Assembly: GCF_000169175.1 (NCBI RefSeq)
Contig: NZ_AAWS01000014.1
Span: forward strand, 62,001-126,000
Length of the DNA stretch: 64,000 bases
Reading direction: 5' to 3'
Origin: Microscilla marina ATCC 23134
Lineage (GTDB): Bacteria; Bacteroidota; Bacteroidia; Cytophagales; Microscillaceae
The position numbers were made by a program, and so were the translations under genes. The first letter of the stretch is position 1. Every line of letters starts with the position of its first letter. A model generated the notes under the pieces. The model saw nothing but the letters and a program-made list of their open reading frames with translations, made no database searches and was not told where the DNA came from. Shown here piece after piece: positions 53,893-62,869 of the stretch.

Positions 53893-54369
53893 ATGGCATC
53901 ATCTTTAAAAAATTTGAGTGAATACTCTCAAAAAAATTTGAGTGACATTAGCAATAAGCGTTTTGCCATTGTGGTGGCAGAGTGGAATGAAGAAGTAACA
54001 GGAGCATTGCTGGACGGAGCAATAGCTACTTTGACTAAAGAAGGAGCTAACGACGATCATATTGTGGTAAAAACTGTACCTGGTAGCTTTGAGCTAACCC
54101 TGGGAGCACAGTGGATGGCACAAGACCCTAAAATAGATGCAGTAATATGTATAGGCTGTATTATTCAGGGCGAAACACGACATTTTGATTTCATTTCTCA
54201 GGCGGTAGCCACTGGCATTACCGATGTATCGCTGAAGTACAGCAAACCCGTGATTTTTGGGGTACTTACTCCTGATACTCAGCAACAGGCTTTAGACCGG
54301 GCAGGTGGCAAACACGGAAATAAAGGCGATGAAGCGGCAATTACAGCCATCAAAATGTTAGGGTTTTAG
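53893..54369 (+). CDS. ribH: 6,7-dimethyl-8-ribityllumazine synthase
   Basis: A 158-residue, full-length lumazine synthase, the penultimate step of riboflavin synthesis: condensation of 3,4-dihydroxy-2-butanone 4-phosphate with the ribitylamino-uracil. Motifs are VVAEWNEEVTGALLDGA (substrate Trp/Asn loop), VKTVPGSFELTLGAQ, CIGCIIQGETRHFDFIS with the catalytic His, and GGKHGNKGDEAA. Other rib genes are not adjacent. It is followed 78 bases later by aspartate kinase with no terminator between, so cotranscription is possible. Confidence 0.96.
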   Translation: MASSLKNLSEYSQKNLSDISNKRFAIVVAEWNEEVTGALLDGAIATLTKEGANDDHIVVKTVPGSFELTLGAQWMAQDPKIDAVICIGCIIQGETRHFDFISQAVATGITDVSLKYSKPVIFGVLTPDTQQQALDRAGGKHGNKGDEAAITAIKMLGF

Positions 54370-54447
54370 AACAGCAATTTATTATGGGGCTATTTGCCCC
54401 GTAAATCTCAAATACACTTCAAACCTTTAAAATAAAAAAACACAGAA

Positions 54448-55776
54448 ATGAAAGTGCTTAAATTTGGAGGCACTTCGGTAGGAAAACCGGAGCGCATGCG
54501 CCACATTGCTCAGTTGATTAATAACTCTGATAAGCAAGTAGTGGTACTTTCGGCATTGTCGGGTACAACCAATAGTCTAGTAAATATTGTCAGTCATTTG
54601 ACTTATGGGCGAAATAAGGAAGCCCTGGAAGAAATTGAGCAGCTACGAAAACACTACGAAGCTTTTATCAAGGAGTTGTATAAACAGGACAAGACTTACC
54701 AGAAGGGGTTCCAAATTGTTTCGGCGCATTTCGGTTTTATAGAAACCATCATAGAGATGGAAGGAGCTGGTTTTACGCTCAAAAAAGAAAGAGAATTACT
54801 TGCACAAGGCGAATTGTTGTCTACTAAGTTGTTTCAAAACTACCTGAATGAAGTCAACGTTCCCGCCGTGTTGTTGTCAGCGCTTGATTTTATGCGCATC
54901 GACGAATACAACGAACCTCGTTTGGGGGTGATTGAGCAAAAACTTAAAGAAATAATCGCACGATACCCACAAGATACGCTATTTATTACCCAAGGGTATA
55001 TATGCAAAAATGCCAACAATGAAGTAGACAACCTTAAGCGGGGTGGCAGTGATTTTACCGCGTCGTTGTTGGGGGCTGCGTTGCGGGCTGCCGAAATACA
55101 AATATGGACAGACATTGACGGGATGCATAACAATGACCCCCGCATTGTAGAAAAGACTTTTCCTATAGCTGAGTTGTCGTTTGAAGAAGCCGCAGAGTTG
55201 GCTTATTTTGGGGCAAAAATTTTACACCCAGCGACCATTCATCCGGCAAAAAAATACAATATTCCGGTACGACTCAAAAACACTATGCAGCCAGAGGCAG
55301 AAGGAACCATTATCAGAAATATTCCGGATGAAGAGGAGCAGGTAAAGGCGGTAGCAGCAAAAGATGGGATTGTAGCTATTAAAATTAAGTCGAGCCGAAT
55401 GTTGTTGGCTTATGGTTTTTTACGCAAAATATTTGAGGTGTTTGAACAGTACAAAACACCTATTGATATGATTACCACCTCAGAAGTGGCAGTGTCTATT
55501 ACCATCGATGACGACACTTTTTTGCACGAAATAACGGAGGAAATCAAGAAAATAGCCACTATAGAAGTAGACGAAAACCAAAGCATTGTGTGCGTGGTGG
55601 GGTATTTTCCTTTCAATAGGGGAGGGCTTGCAGTAGAGGTGTTCGAAGCAGTAAAAGGCATTCCTGTTCACATGATTTCTTATGGTGCCAGTTCGCACAA
55701 CATTTCATTATTGATAGACACTCAAGACAAAGAAGCATTTTTGATTGCATTGAATGACAATTTGTTTTTGAAATAG
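54448..55776 (+). CDS. lysC: Aspartate kinase
   Basis: A 442-residue monofunctional kinase phosphorylating aspartate, the first step to lysine, threonine, methionine and diaminopimelate. The N-terminal KFGGTSVGKPERM (4-16) is the ATP-binding loop, with LLSALDFMRIDEYN and KRGGSDFTASLLGAAL in the kinase domain (catalytic/aspartate-binding). The last 150 residues form two ACT domains (PIDMITTSEVAVSITID; SVVGYF-type second unit with HMISYGASSHNISLLID), so feedback control is expected. Which end product inhibits cannot be told. Confidence 0.94.
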   Translation: MKVLKFGGTSVGKPERMRHIAQLINNSDKQVVVLSALSGTTNSLVNIVSHLTYGRNKEALEEIEQLRKHYEAFIKELYKQDKTYQKGFQIVSAHFGFIETIIEMEGAGFTLKKERELLAQGELLSTKLFQNYLNEVNVPAVLLSALDFMRIDEYNEPRLGVIEQKLKEIIARYPQDTLFITQGYICKNANNEVDNLKRGGSDFTASLLGAALRAAEIQIWTDIDGMHNNDPRIVEKTFPIAELSFEEAAELAYFGAKILHPATIHPAKKYNIPVRLKNTMQPEAEGTIIRNIPDEEEQVKAVAAKDGIVAIKIKSSRMLLAYGFLRKIFEVFEQYKTPIDMITTSEVAVSITIDDDTFLHEITEEIKKIATIEVDENQSIVCVVGYFPFNRGGLAVEVFEAVKGIPVHMISYGASSHNISLLIDTQDKEAFLIALNDNLFLK

Positions 55777-55790
55777 CATAATTCAAATTA

Positions 55791-55828
55791 AAAAAAGCTT
55801 CAGAGATTGATTTTCTGAAGCTTTTTTT
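55791..55828. terminator. Terminator after aspartate kinase
   Basis: AAAAAAGCTTCAGA (55791-55804) pairs perfectly with TCTGAAGCTTTTTT (55814-55827). With A- and T-runs on both sides it can work in both directions, also for the leftward 55878 gene. Confidence 0.85.
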
Positions 55829-55877
55829 ATGCTTGGCAATGTGCTATCCAGCTTTTGGGCAAAGTTTGTTTCCACCC

Positions 55878-56429
55878 TTAGCCTTGGCTTAAGTCGTTGT
55901 CCTTGGACATTGCTCCAAGATTTTCCCAAAAAACTAGTTTAACCCCTTTCTTTTTAAATTTCACCATAATGATAACCACTTGCTTGTGCTGAAAAAGGTA
56001 AATATTCTTTGGGTGTTTCTTAGCAATGGCATACAGGTCTGGAAAGCGTCCAAACTCTCGCTCTCTGTCTCCAAACCCTTTTTCTTTGAGCTCTTGAGAT
56101 ATTGGTTTAATTTTATCAAGATGTTTGTCTATGATCAACTTAAGGTTTTGGGCATTATAGCCAAAATCATGGGGTTGATCTCTTTTTCTCTTGATTCCAT
56201 CTATAATCATATCACCTATGGTATGATCTTGCCCTTTAGGTGTGTCTGATAAGTGTTTTACACTTCCTTGATAAAGGTAGTTTTTAAGCTTGTCAAACTT
56301 CTTGGCTTCCACAAGTTGGTAAACCTTCTTGAGCAGCTTTGCTGGAGTTTTTGCTCGACGTTGGGCTTCTGTATTTGCACTGCCCACAAATACAACCAAT
56401 AAAATAATGTAGTAATATTTCATTTTCAT
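55878..56429 (-). CDS. Tandem paralogue 3 of a small secreted family
   Basis: 183 residues from MKMKYYY (the frame to 56486 overlaps the upstream gene). A signal peptide ends near NTEAQ. The mature part shares a pattern with the next two genes: RRAKTPAKLLKKVYQLVEAKKFDKLKNYLYQG, then GDMIIDGIKRK, and a C-terminal strand VVIIMVKFKKKGVKLVFWEN. This is a compact alpha+beta fold of unknown function. It starts seven bases after the stop of the middle paralogue. Confidence 0.7.
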   Translation of the reverse strand: MKMKYYYIILLVVFVGSANTEAQRRAKTPAKLLKKVYQLVEAKKFDKLKNYLYQGSVKHLSDTPKGQDHTIGDMIIDGIKRKRDQPHDFGYNAQNLKLIIDKHLDKIKPISQELKEKGFGDREREFGRFPDLYAIAKKHPKNIYLFQHKQVVIIMVKFKKKGVKLVFWENLGAMSKDNDLSQG

Positions 56430-56436
56430 AAAAAAG

Positions 56437-57012
56437 CTATTCTCCTCCACCATCAGTTGTTTTACTTGAAGATTTTTTAGACTCACTTGTGCTACTGTTT
56501 TTGCTGTTGATACGCTTCAAACCTTCCCAAAATACCAATTGGTACCCTTTGTCTATTTTTGCCATCAGGATATGCACACTTTTATAGTCAAAAATATAAA
56601 TATCTTGTGGGCGTTGCTCCGAGATGGTTTTAAGGTCAGGAAACTGGGCAAAGTCTCTGTTTCCCTCAAACAAGCGTTTTCTTAATTTTTGAGGTATGGG
56701 TATAATCCTATCTGAGTACTTGTCAATAATGAGTTTGAGTCCTTGGCCGTTATAAGAAAAATCTCCGCTTTTGCTTTTATTTTTAATGCCGTTCAAGAGT
56801 AATTCACGCATGGTTTTACCTGTCATGCCTGTTCGCTTTTCGGATACTTTGCCATTGTAGAGAAACTTTTTGAGTTTGTCATATTTTTTGGCTTCGGCAA
56901 GTTTATATACTATTTTGAGTAGTTTGAGAGGTGTTTTTGCCCGGCGTTGTGCCATTGTTACAGAAGTGCTGAATAACAAGATGAGCATTAAAGAACTGAT
57001 TTTTTTCATCAT
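56437..57012 (-). CDS. Tandem paralogue 2 of a small secreted family
   Basis: 191 residues from MMKKISSLM; the earlier Met at 57057 adds 15 residues before the signal peptide and is unlikely. The signal peptide ends near VTMAQ. The core matches its neighbours: RRAKTPLKLLKIVYKLAEAKKYDKLKKFLYNG, LLLNGIKNK, and HILMAKIDKGYQLVFWEG. A Ser/Lys-rich tail follows. Family unknown. It begins 54 bases after the stop of paralogue 1. Confidence 0.7.
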   Translation of the reverse strand: MMKKISSLMLILLFSTSVTMAQRRAKTPLKLLKIVYKLAEAKKYDKLKKFLYNGKVSEKRTGMTGKTMRELLLNGIKNKSKSGDFSYNGQGLKLIIDKYSDRIIPIPQKLRKRLFEGNRDFAQFPDLKTISEQRPQDIYIFDYKSVHILMAKIDKGYQLVFWEGLKRINSKNSSTSESKKSSSKTTDGGGE

Positions 57013-57066
57013 TGATAAGTTTTTATATATAAAAAGTTTTTGCCTTGGTATTACCATAAACGAGGG

Positions 57067-57636
57067 TTATTTTCCTCCATCTATCGCTTTTATGTTAGGT
57101 TCAGTGCTGTTTTTATTATCTTCTGTTATATTTGACAAACCTTCCCAAAATACCAGAACAAACCTCTTTTTCTTTAGCTTTGCCATGAGTATATGCACTC
57201 CTTGATGGTCAAAAATATACAAATCATTTGGGCGGTTATCTGCCAGGTATTTTAGGTCGGCGAATTGAGCAAATCCCTCATTTTCCTCCCCAAACAAATC
57301 TTTCAATACTTCTTTAGTAATAGGCACAATTCGTTCGGCGTGTTTGGTAATGATTGCATTGAGTCCTTGGGCATTGTAAGCCGCTACTCCGATTGTTTTT
57401 TTACCTTGTATGCCTTCCAGTATCAATTGCCCCATTGTTTTATTAGCCATTTCCTTTACAGGCGCATTGGTGATCTTTCCCTGATAAAGGTATTTATTCA
57501 GTTTTTTGTATTTTTTGGCTTCAGCTAGTTTGTGAATAGTTTTGAGCAAGTCTAATGGAGTTTTTGCTTGTTTTTGGGCATAGCCTATTGTTCCACAAAA
57601 TATGGTGATGAGTAAAATAACACTGAGTTTTTTCAT
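57067..57636 (-). CDS. Tandem paralogue 1 of a small secreted family
   Basis: 189 residues with signal peptide to about IGYAQ. Core matches the next two: KQAKTPLDLLKTIHKLAEAKKYKKLNKYLYQG, LILEGIQGKK, and HILMAKLKKKRFVLVFWEG. It is the promoter-proximal member of the leftward trio and probably begins the operon. The repeated phrase QAKTPLxLLKxxxxLxEAKK near the N-terminus is the clearest shared mark. Function unknown. Confidence 0.7.
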   Translation of the reverse strand: MKKLSVILLITIFCGTIGYAQKQAKTPLDLLKTIHKLAEAKKYKKLNKYLYQGKITNAPVKEMANKTMGQLILEGIQGKKTIGVAAYNAQGLNAIITKHAERIVPITKEVLKDLFGEENEGFAQFADLKYLADNRPNDLYIFDHQGVHILMAKLKKKRFVLVFWEGLSNITEDNKNSTEPNIKAIDGGK

Positions 57637-57675
57637 AATGGTAAGTATTGTTTCTCAGTAAAACGTGGGAAACTT

Positions 57676-58650
57676 CTAATTGGTTGATGTATGGCTTGCT
57701 ACACTGTGGTAAAATTGCTCGCTCAAGGCAATAATATCATCTTTGCGGGCTACTTGATTTTTCCAGATGGTTGGAATGGCTTCATAGCCATAGTATAGCC
57801 CTGCCAATGCGCCTGTCATTGCCCCAATGGTGTCGGCATCTTCTCCCAGGTTAACGGTTTTGAGCACTGCATCTTGGTAGTTGTTGGTGTTGAGCAGGCA
57901 CCAAAAACAAGCCTCTATTGAATCTACTACATAAGCCGTAGACGAGATAGACTCTACGGGGAGTTGTCTAAGATTACCGTCTAGCACCCGTTGGTAGTAG
58001 GCAGCTTCTTGCTGAAGGTTTTCTCTTTCTTTGATAAAGTCGTTCAGGGTTTGAGTCATGGCTCCATACGCTTTGGCAATGTCAATATCACCACCTCGCA
58101 TAAGCCAGATGGCCATCTCAGAGAAGATAAATGCGCCAATCACAGAACGCAAATGGCGATTGGTCAATGAGGAGAGCTGTTCTATGTATATAAACCGTTC
58201 GCTGATAGACAAAGTACGGGTATGAAACCCCAAAGGCAGGGTATAGTTGAGTGCACCATTGCCGTTGTCCATTTCATCGTTGCCACCAGCTTCGGAAAGC
58301 TCAGTGCCATTCTTAATGCGTTGGATTGACTTGGCTACAATCACTCCCACATCAAATACTTCTCCATCGGCTGTCCAGTAGTTATTGTATAGCCAATCTA
58401 CAAATTTTTTGGCAATGTCGTGTAGGTTAAACCCCGTAAGCAAGCTTTCGGCTACGCAAAATGTCAACGAACCATCGGTCGACCATATTCCAGCAGATTT
58501 TCCGTATATTCCTCCTTTACGCATGCCTGTTACTGGGTTTTTGCTCAGCTTTTGTCTGCTTTGAAACTCTGCCGGAATACCCAGTGCATCGCCTGTTGCC
58601 AAGCCCATAAAAAAACCCTTGACACGATCTAAACTAATATCAGAAACCAT
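57676..58650 (-). CDS. ADP-ribosylglycohydrolase-family protein with altered metal motif
   Basis: A 324-residue protein of the DraG/ARH fold: GFFMGLATGDALGIPAEF at the start, and GEDADTIGAMTGALAGLYYG with the C-terminal Asp pair near residue 272, as in active enzymes. The N-terminal dimetal motif, usually W-(S/T)-D-D-G/T, reads WSTDGSLT, so one Asp is replaced. The family hydrolyses ADP-ribose from Arg, Ser or DNA using two Mg2+. Activity is therefore doubtful. It is cytoplasmic, 39 bases upstream (in transcription) of the secreted trio, so may share its transcript. Confidence 0.82.
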   Translation of the reverse strand: MVSDISLDRVKGFFMGLATGDALGIPAEFQSRQKLSKNPVTGMRKGGIYGKSAGIWSTDGSLTFCVAESLLTGFNLHDIAKKFVDWLYNNYWTADGEVFDVGVIVAKSIQRIKNGTELSEAGGNDEMDNGNGALNYTLPLGFHTRTLSISERFIYIEQLSSLTNRHLRSVIGAFIFSEMAIWLMRGGDIDIAKAYGAMTQTLNDFIKERENLQQEAAYYQRVLDGNLRQLPVESISSTAYVVDSIEACFWCLLNTNNYQDAVLKTVNLGEDADTIGAMTGALAGLYYGYEAIPTIWKNQVARKDDIIALSEQFYHSVASHTSTN

Positions 58651-58852
58651 ATTTTTGATTGTTTAAAAACAGCAAAGGAGGCAAGCATTTTTGTATATCA
58701 GCCCCCTGTCTTGACGCAATAAGGTAGGTAATTTGAGCAAAATGAAAAAAACTTTGGGCAATTATTTGGGTAAAAACAGGTTTCTGGTTCTGTTGATAGA
58801 CTCTATCATTTCTCCCTGAAACTTTGCTTTTTTGTCAAAAAAAGAAGCTTAC

Positions 58853-60619
58853 TTATTCTTTTACAAAATACACCTTTCCAGTACTGTTTATATAGCCCGT
58901 GTTTTTTTCTTTTACTACACGTGCCTGGTTATGCGCAAAGCTATATACTTTGTCTAATGTACAAGGGTATATCAATTTACCACCCTGACTAAGCATTCCC
59001 CATTTTCCATTTTTTTCTACTGGTATCATTCCGTGAGAAAAGTAAGGGTAGATAATATAATCGCCCAACTCTGATTGGTAAAACAAATACCCCATTTGCG
59101 TATACTGTTCAGTAAGTTTTTTGCCCGAAAATACATCATACAAGCTATATTTGCCGTTGTTGTGCCTGACCATGACCACATCTCTACTCAAGAATTTAAG
59201 TTTTTTGTAAACAAGCGCCGATTGATAATTGCCTATAGGATCAAACCATCCCCATAAACCCTGTTTTTTGAGTTTATAAAGGCCATTGTAATATACCACA
59301 TTATCATATTCAATAGGGATCAATATGTTTTCTTTGTAATCTATTACCCCGCTTTTACCGTTAATTTTCACCACAAATATTGGTGTGCTGCCGTTGTGCT
59401 TGTAAATATAACTATCGTGTATAAACGAAATAGTGGTGGACCCTTGTAAATTGATCATACCATATTTTTGATTTTTTTGTGCTTGTATATATTGCGTACC
59501 ACTCTTTAGGTCATCCAGATTTATATAGTCATATATGGCATCTACTACCATTTCGCCTTTGGTATTAATAATGCCCCATTTCCCTTGTGTTTTTACTAGT
59601 GCATGCCCTTGTTTAAACTGCCCTCCACTCTCATATTGGCATACTATCACCTCTTTGCCTTGAGCATTGATATAACCCGTTTTTTTGTTGCGTTGTACTG
59701 GCATGAGCCCATTAGCATAAGGGTTGATATAGTCATATTTAGGGGAGACAATGAGCTTACCCTTAGCATTGGCCAAGCCTACTTTATGGTGGGCTGAAGT
59801 AAGCTTAATCATTGAACTGGAAGCTTCTATTTTGGTGTATTTGATAGGCAACACTTGTTTGCCTTGGGTATCGAACATCCCTATATATTGATGGTTACCC
59901 GCAGCCAAAAACTGTTCAAACAACAAACTGCTGCTTATTTTATCGTATTTAATGGGCAGTATCGGTTGGTTGTTTACATCAACTACCCCATACTTTTTAT
60001 TCTTCTTCAAAAGAATGAGCTGATCAGACAAATAGTAGGCATAACTGTAGACAATGGGTACTACTACTTTCCCTTTTTTGTTGAGCATGCCTTGTTTTTT
60101 GCCGATTTTTACGCTCACCAAAGGGTGTTTGTAAAAGTTGTCAAGCTCATCGTATTTAATTGGAATTACTACCTTGCCCCGATGGTTGATAAAGCCCTGC
60201 TTTTTGGTCTGCCCTGGTTTTTTGATGGTGACCTTTAATAGCTGGGCGTGCTCGTTATGGTACATGTTGCTGTACAAATGAGGCGTAAGCGCTTTGCCTT
60301 GTGCAGTAAACAACGCATATTTTTTATTTTTACTACCTATGATCAACCCATTCTTGTTTTGACTGATATAGTCGTATTGAATAGCTAACATTTGTTTGCC
60401 CTCCCTGGTCAGCAAACCTTTTTTTTTATTGATTGTTACTATAAACCCTTGATTAACGTAGTGAATCTTGTCGTATTTGAAAGGTAACACTACTTGTTTG
60501 TTTTCATCAAGTATACCCCACTTCCCTTCTTTTTGGTATTGATAAAGTTTTTGCGTCCATACAGGCGGTATAGTCAGTACGTAGACCAAAGTTGCCATAA
60601 GGCATTGGAGGGTTTTCAT
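58853..60619 (-). CDS. Secreted WG-repeat protein
   Basis: 588 residues with a signal peptide (about 1-22). The rest is about 18-20 WG-type repeats of roughly 25 residues, for example KWGILDENKQVVLPFKYDKI, KQGFINHRGKVVIPIKYDEL and KTGYINAQGKEVIVCQYESG, which fold as a beta repeat. The WG family is frequent in Bacteroidota and its role is unknown, probably ligand or polymer binding in the periplasm or on the surface. Monocistronic. The 950 bases upstream hold two MITE-like repeats. Confidence 0.85.
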   Translation of the reverse strand: MKTLQCLMATLVYVLTIPPVWTQKLYQYQKEGKWGILDENKQVVLPFKYDKIHYVNQGFIVTINKKKGLLTREGKQMLAIQYDYISQNKNGLIIGSKNKKYALFTAQGKALTPHLYSNMYHNEHAQLLKVTIKKPGQTKKQGFINHRGKVVIPIKYDELDNFYKHPLVSVKIGKKQGMLNKKGKVVVPIVYSYAYYLSDQLILLKKNKKYGVVDVNNQPILPIKYDKISSSLLFEQFLAAGNHQYIGMFDTQGKQVLPIKYTKIEASSSMIKLTSAHHKVGLANAKGKLIVSPKYDYINPYANGLMPVQRNKKTGYINAQGKEVIVCQYESGGQFKQGHALVKTQGKWGIINTKGEMVVDAIYDYINLDDLKSGTQYIQAQKNQKYGMINLQGSTTISFIHDSYIYKHNGSTPIFVVKINGKSGVIDYKENILIPIEYDNVVYYNGLYKLKKQGLWGWFDPIGNYQSALVYKKLKFLSRDVVMVRHNNGKYSLYDVFSGKKLTEQYTQMGYLFYQSELGDYIIYPYFSHGMIPVEKNGKWGMLSQGGKLIYPCTLDKVYSFAHNQARVVKEKNTGYINSTGKVYFVKE

Positions 60620-60777
60620 AGGTGCTGTTCTAAAGTTAAAAATATGTCAGGTATTAACATATAGATAGGCTTAATGCCTCATTTTCGCGTGTATCTACAG
60701 TGTACCATGTGAAGGTGTACGGTTTTTTTGTGTTTTTTAATAAATATTTGCTTGTTTTCAAGCAACAGGTAGAAACT

Positions 60778-60977
60778 CTAAGGAATGGTGAGCAATTAAA
60801 TTGCTATTCTTGAGGTAGAGGTTTTGTTTTGAGACGAGGCTATTTTTTGCGCCCATAGCAGTGCTACGGGCAAAAACCGATGGCTACAGCTAGCTCTGCC
60901 AAAGGCTAAAAATAACGAAGTATCAAGGCGAAAAATCACCTCTCAGAGTGTAAATTTATTTTTGAACAATTCATTAG
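60778..60977. repeat. MITE-like element, family 1, 200 bp
   Basis: Left CTAAGGAATGGTGAGC and, reversed, right CTAATGAATTGTTC; inward TAAATTT is shared. Core CATAGCAGTGCTACGGGC. Length and ends match the 36549-36747 copy. Confidence 0.5.
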
Positions 60978-61022
60978 TATAAAGTTATACAAAAAAATAA
61001 GCTAAAGTGGGGCAAGACTATG

Positions 61023-61193
61023 ACTAGTACCTTATCCTCTAAGTAAATGCACCATTTATTTTGGATGAGATTTGTTCTCTGACGAACTTCAAAAATTGAG
61101 CATAGCCATAGCTACGCGATATTTTTTAAGTAAAGTCAGGGGGCAAATATCGCCGAAATAATGTATCAGGTATTTAGAGGTTGAGGTACTAGG
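61023..61193. repeat. MITE-like element, 171 bp
   Basis: Left ACTAGTACCTTATCCTCTAA and, reversed, right CCTAGTACCTCAACCTCTAA agree at 17 of 20 positions, with further matches inward. The core is GCATAGCCATAGCTACGC. No coding frame. Confidence 0.55.
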
Positions 61194-61567
61194 TTGAGTG
61201 ATAATATTCAAGAATAATACAAGAGACGGAAGGGGGGGTAGGGTAGTAGTTGAAATACAAACAATGTTCATTTAGGTTATATTATAAGCAATTTGATGTA
61301 CTGTTGGTGAGTGTTATAATATAGCAGAATTGTTCCACGTGCCAATCTGTAAATAATACAACTATACCAAGGCGAATTGGGGAAGTTGCTTGGTAATTGA
61401 TTAGTAATATTACCTATTATTGATTGGTGGAAGAAAATAGGACAAAATTTATATGGAAAAGTAAAACTTTATGCTCCCTTTTTAGCGTACCATGCTCTAA
61501 ATAATAGCAATTAACCAAACACCTTACAACCTACAATACTATGGCAACCAAAATATAAATTAAGACT

Positions 61568-61999
61568 ATGATGAGTACATTTATTTTAACTTTAGTAACA
61601 GCAGCCTTCACCTTCACATCCCCTACCTTAAACAATAACAACAACACAAGAGTCAACCAAAACTATTTATACCAGCATTGGGTGATGTCTCCTTCAGAGT
61701 CTGTCAAAGGAGTAATAGTATACCGTCCTTATGAAGTGGCAGAGCAGAATAAAGTGCCCAATCGTTTGTTATATACGGGACTTACTTTCGAAAAAGGAGG
61801 GAAACTTCTTAAGCACAGATGGAGAAAGCATGGGAACAGCCGTGGACCTTCGTTTGATAAATATAACTGGCATTGGACACAAAGAAACCGTGTAGCTATT
61901 CTCAATATTGCCAGTAAGGTAGGCAATGGGTTAGACTATAAGGTAGAGCAGTTGGATAAAAACATGTTGAAAATACGTAAGATAAGGAAGCGCCGTTAG
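61568..61999 (+). CDS. Small secreted protein of unknown family
   Basis: 143 residues. A short signal-like segment (residues 1-20, MSTFILTLVTAAFTFTSP) precedes an Asn-rich linker and a basic domain with several Trp/Tyr/His (NWHWTQRNRVAILN). It ends in a basic tail (RKIRKRR). The middle resembles lipocalin-like strands (LLYTGLTFEKGGKLLKHRWRK), but this is weak. It is monocistronic, with a perfect bidirectional hairpin after it. Not recognised. Confidence 0.55.
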   Translation: MMSTFILTLVTAAFTFTSPTLNNNNNTRVNQNYLYQHWVMSPSESVKGVIVYRPYEVAEQNKVPNRLLYTGLTFEKGGKLLKHRWRKHGNSRGPSFDKYNWHWTQRNRVAILNIASKVGNGLDYKVEQLDKNMLKIRKIRKRR

Positions 62000-62022
62000 G
62001 CTCTCAATATAAATAAAGTAAT

Positions 62023-62060
62023 ACCATTCAAGGCAAGCCTTTTGGCTTGCCTTGAATGGT
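62023..62060. terminator. Perfect 17-bp hairpin between convergent genes
   Basis: ACCATTCAAGGCAAGCC (62023-62039) and GGCTTGCCTTGAATGGT (62044-62060) around a TTTT loop. No T-run follows, but the stem lies seven bases from the leftward gene's stop and 24 from the rightward one, as a two-way terminator would. Confidence 0.75.
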
Positions 62061-62066
62061 TAACCT

Positions 62067-62849
62067 CTACCTGGGGCGGCCTGTACCTTTAAAATACCTG
62101 ATATATTTACCACTCCATACAGTACCCTGGTGGGTAATATAATACCCACTGCGTACGCTTCTTTTTACTCTTTTTATTACTCCATTCACTTTTTTGATAC
62201 CACGATAACCCGCATCAATGAAGTAATACCTGAGATGCCCATTGATGGTATCTATTTTACTTACTACCATTGCATGTCCAATACTCTGTATGCTGCGGGT
62301 TTTGCCCTTACCTATAAATACATAATCGCCCAGATGTATATCGTTTACTCTGGTGCTGTATACACCATGCTTTTGCAACACATCGGCCATCTTGCCACTC
62401 ATCGATTTTAGTTTGTTGGCATACAGGCGTTTTGGGGTGAAAAACTGATCGTATTTTACCAGTTCGTGGGGTTGTAAATAACCCCTTTGTTGTTTGATCC
62501 TACGTGCTTTGTCAGATTGGGCAGTAGTGCTTACCTCTCGGACAAAATAAGAACAATCTAACTTTTCACCTTTGGCTTTTGCCTTGGGGTCAGCTCCATA
62601 AGTACGTTGGTCGCGAGGGTTTTTGTAAGCTTCTTGTGCCAACAATGCCCTCTTTTTGCCTGCGGTAGCGTCATAAGGAATTTCTATTGTTTTTACAGGA
62701 GGTTTGACCTCTTTTTGAGCTGAAGGAGCCACTATGGTAGTAGAAACAACAGAGTCTTTGGGGGTGGCTACAGGTGGATGTTGAGTAGAGGTTGATCCGT
62801 GGCAGCCCCAAAGACTGCCCACCATCAACCAAATAAATACATTTTTCAC
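62067..62849 (-). CDS. NlpC/P60-like cysteine peptidase lipoprotein
   Basis: 260 residues. LWGC (Cys16) is a lipobox, then a Pro/Thr/Val linker to about residue 55. The enzymatic part has LDCSYFVRE with the candidate nucleophile Cys99 and IGHAMVVSKI with His192, in the order and spacing of NlpC/P60 endopeptidases; the third polar residue is not certain. The C-terminus is basic. It should cut peptidoglycan stem peptides at the outer or inner membrane. It follows, in transcription, the M15-type peptidase gene by 20 bases, so the two likely act together on the wall. Confidence 0.75.
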   Translation of the reverse strand: MKNVFIWLMVGSLWGCHGSTSTQHPPVATPKDSVVSTTIVAPSAQKEVKPPVKTIEIPYDATAGKKRALLAQEAYKNPRDQRTYGADPKAKAKGEKLDCSYFVREVSTTAQSDKARRIKQQRGYLQPHELVKYDQFFTPKRLYANKLKSMSGKMADVLQKHGVYSTRVNDIHLGDYVFIGKGKTRSIQSIGHAMVVSKIDTINGHLRYYFIDAGYRGIKKVNGVIKRVKRSVRSGYYITHQGTVWSGKYIRYFKGTGRPR

Positions 62850-62869
62850 AACTTCTTGGGTTAGGGTTT

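Larger units (their letters stand above)
60620..61567. other. Divergent intergenic region with two repeats
   Basis: About 950 bases between the leftward WG gene and the rightward 61568 gene. Besides the two listed repeat elements, I see no gene. Promoters of both genes should lie at the edges. Confidence 0.45.
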
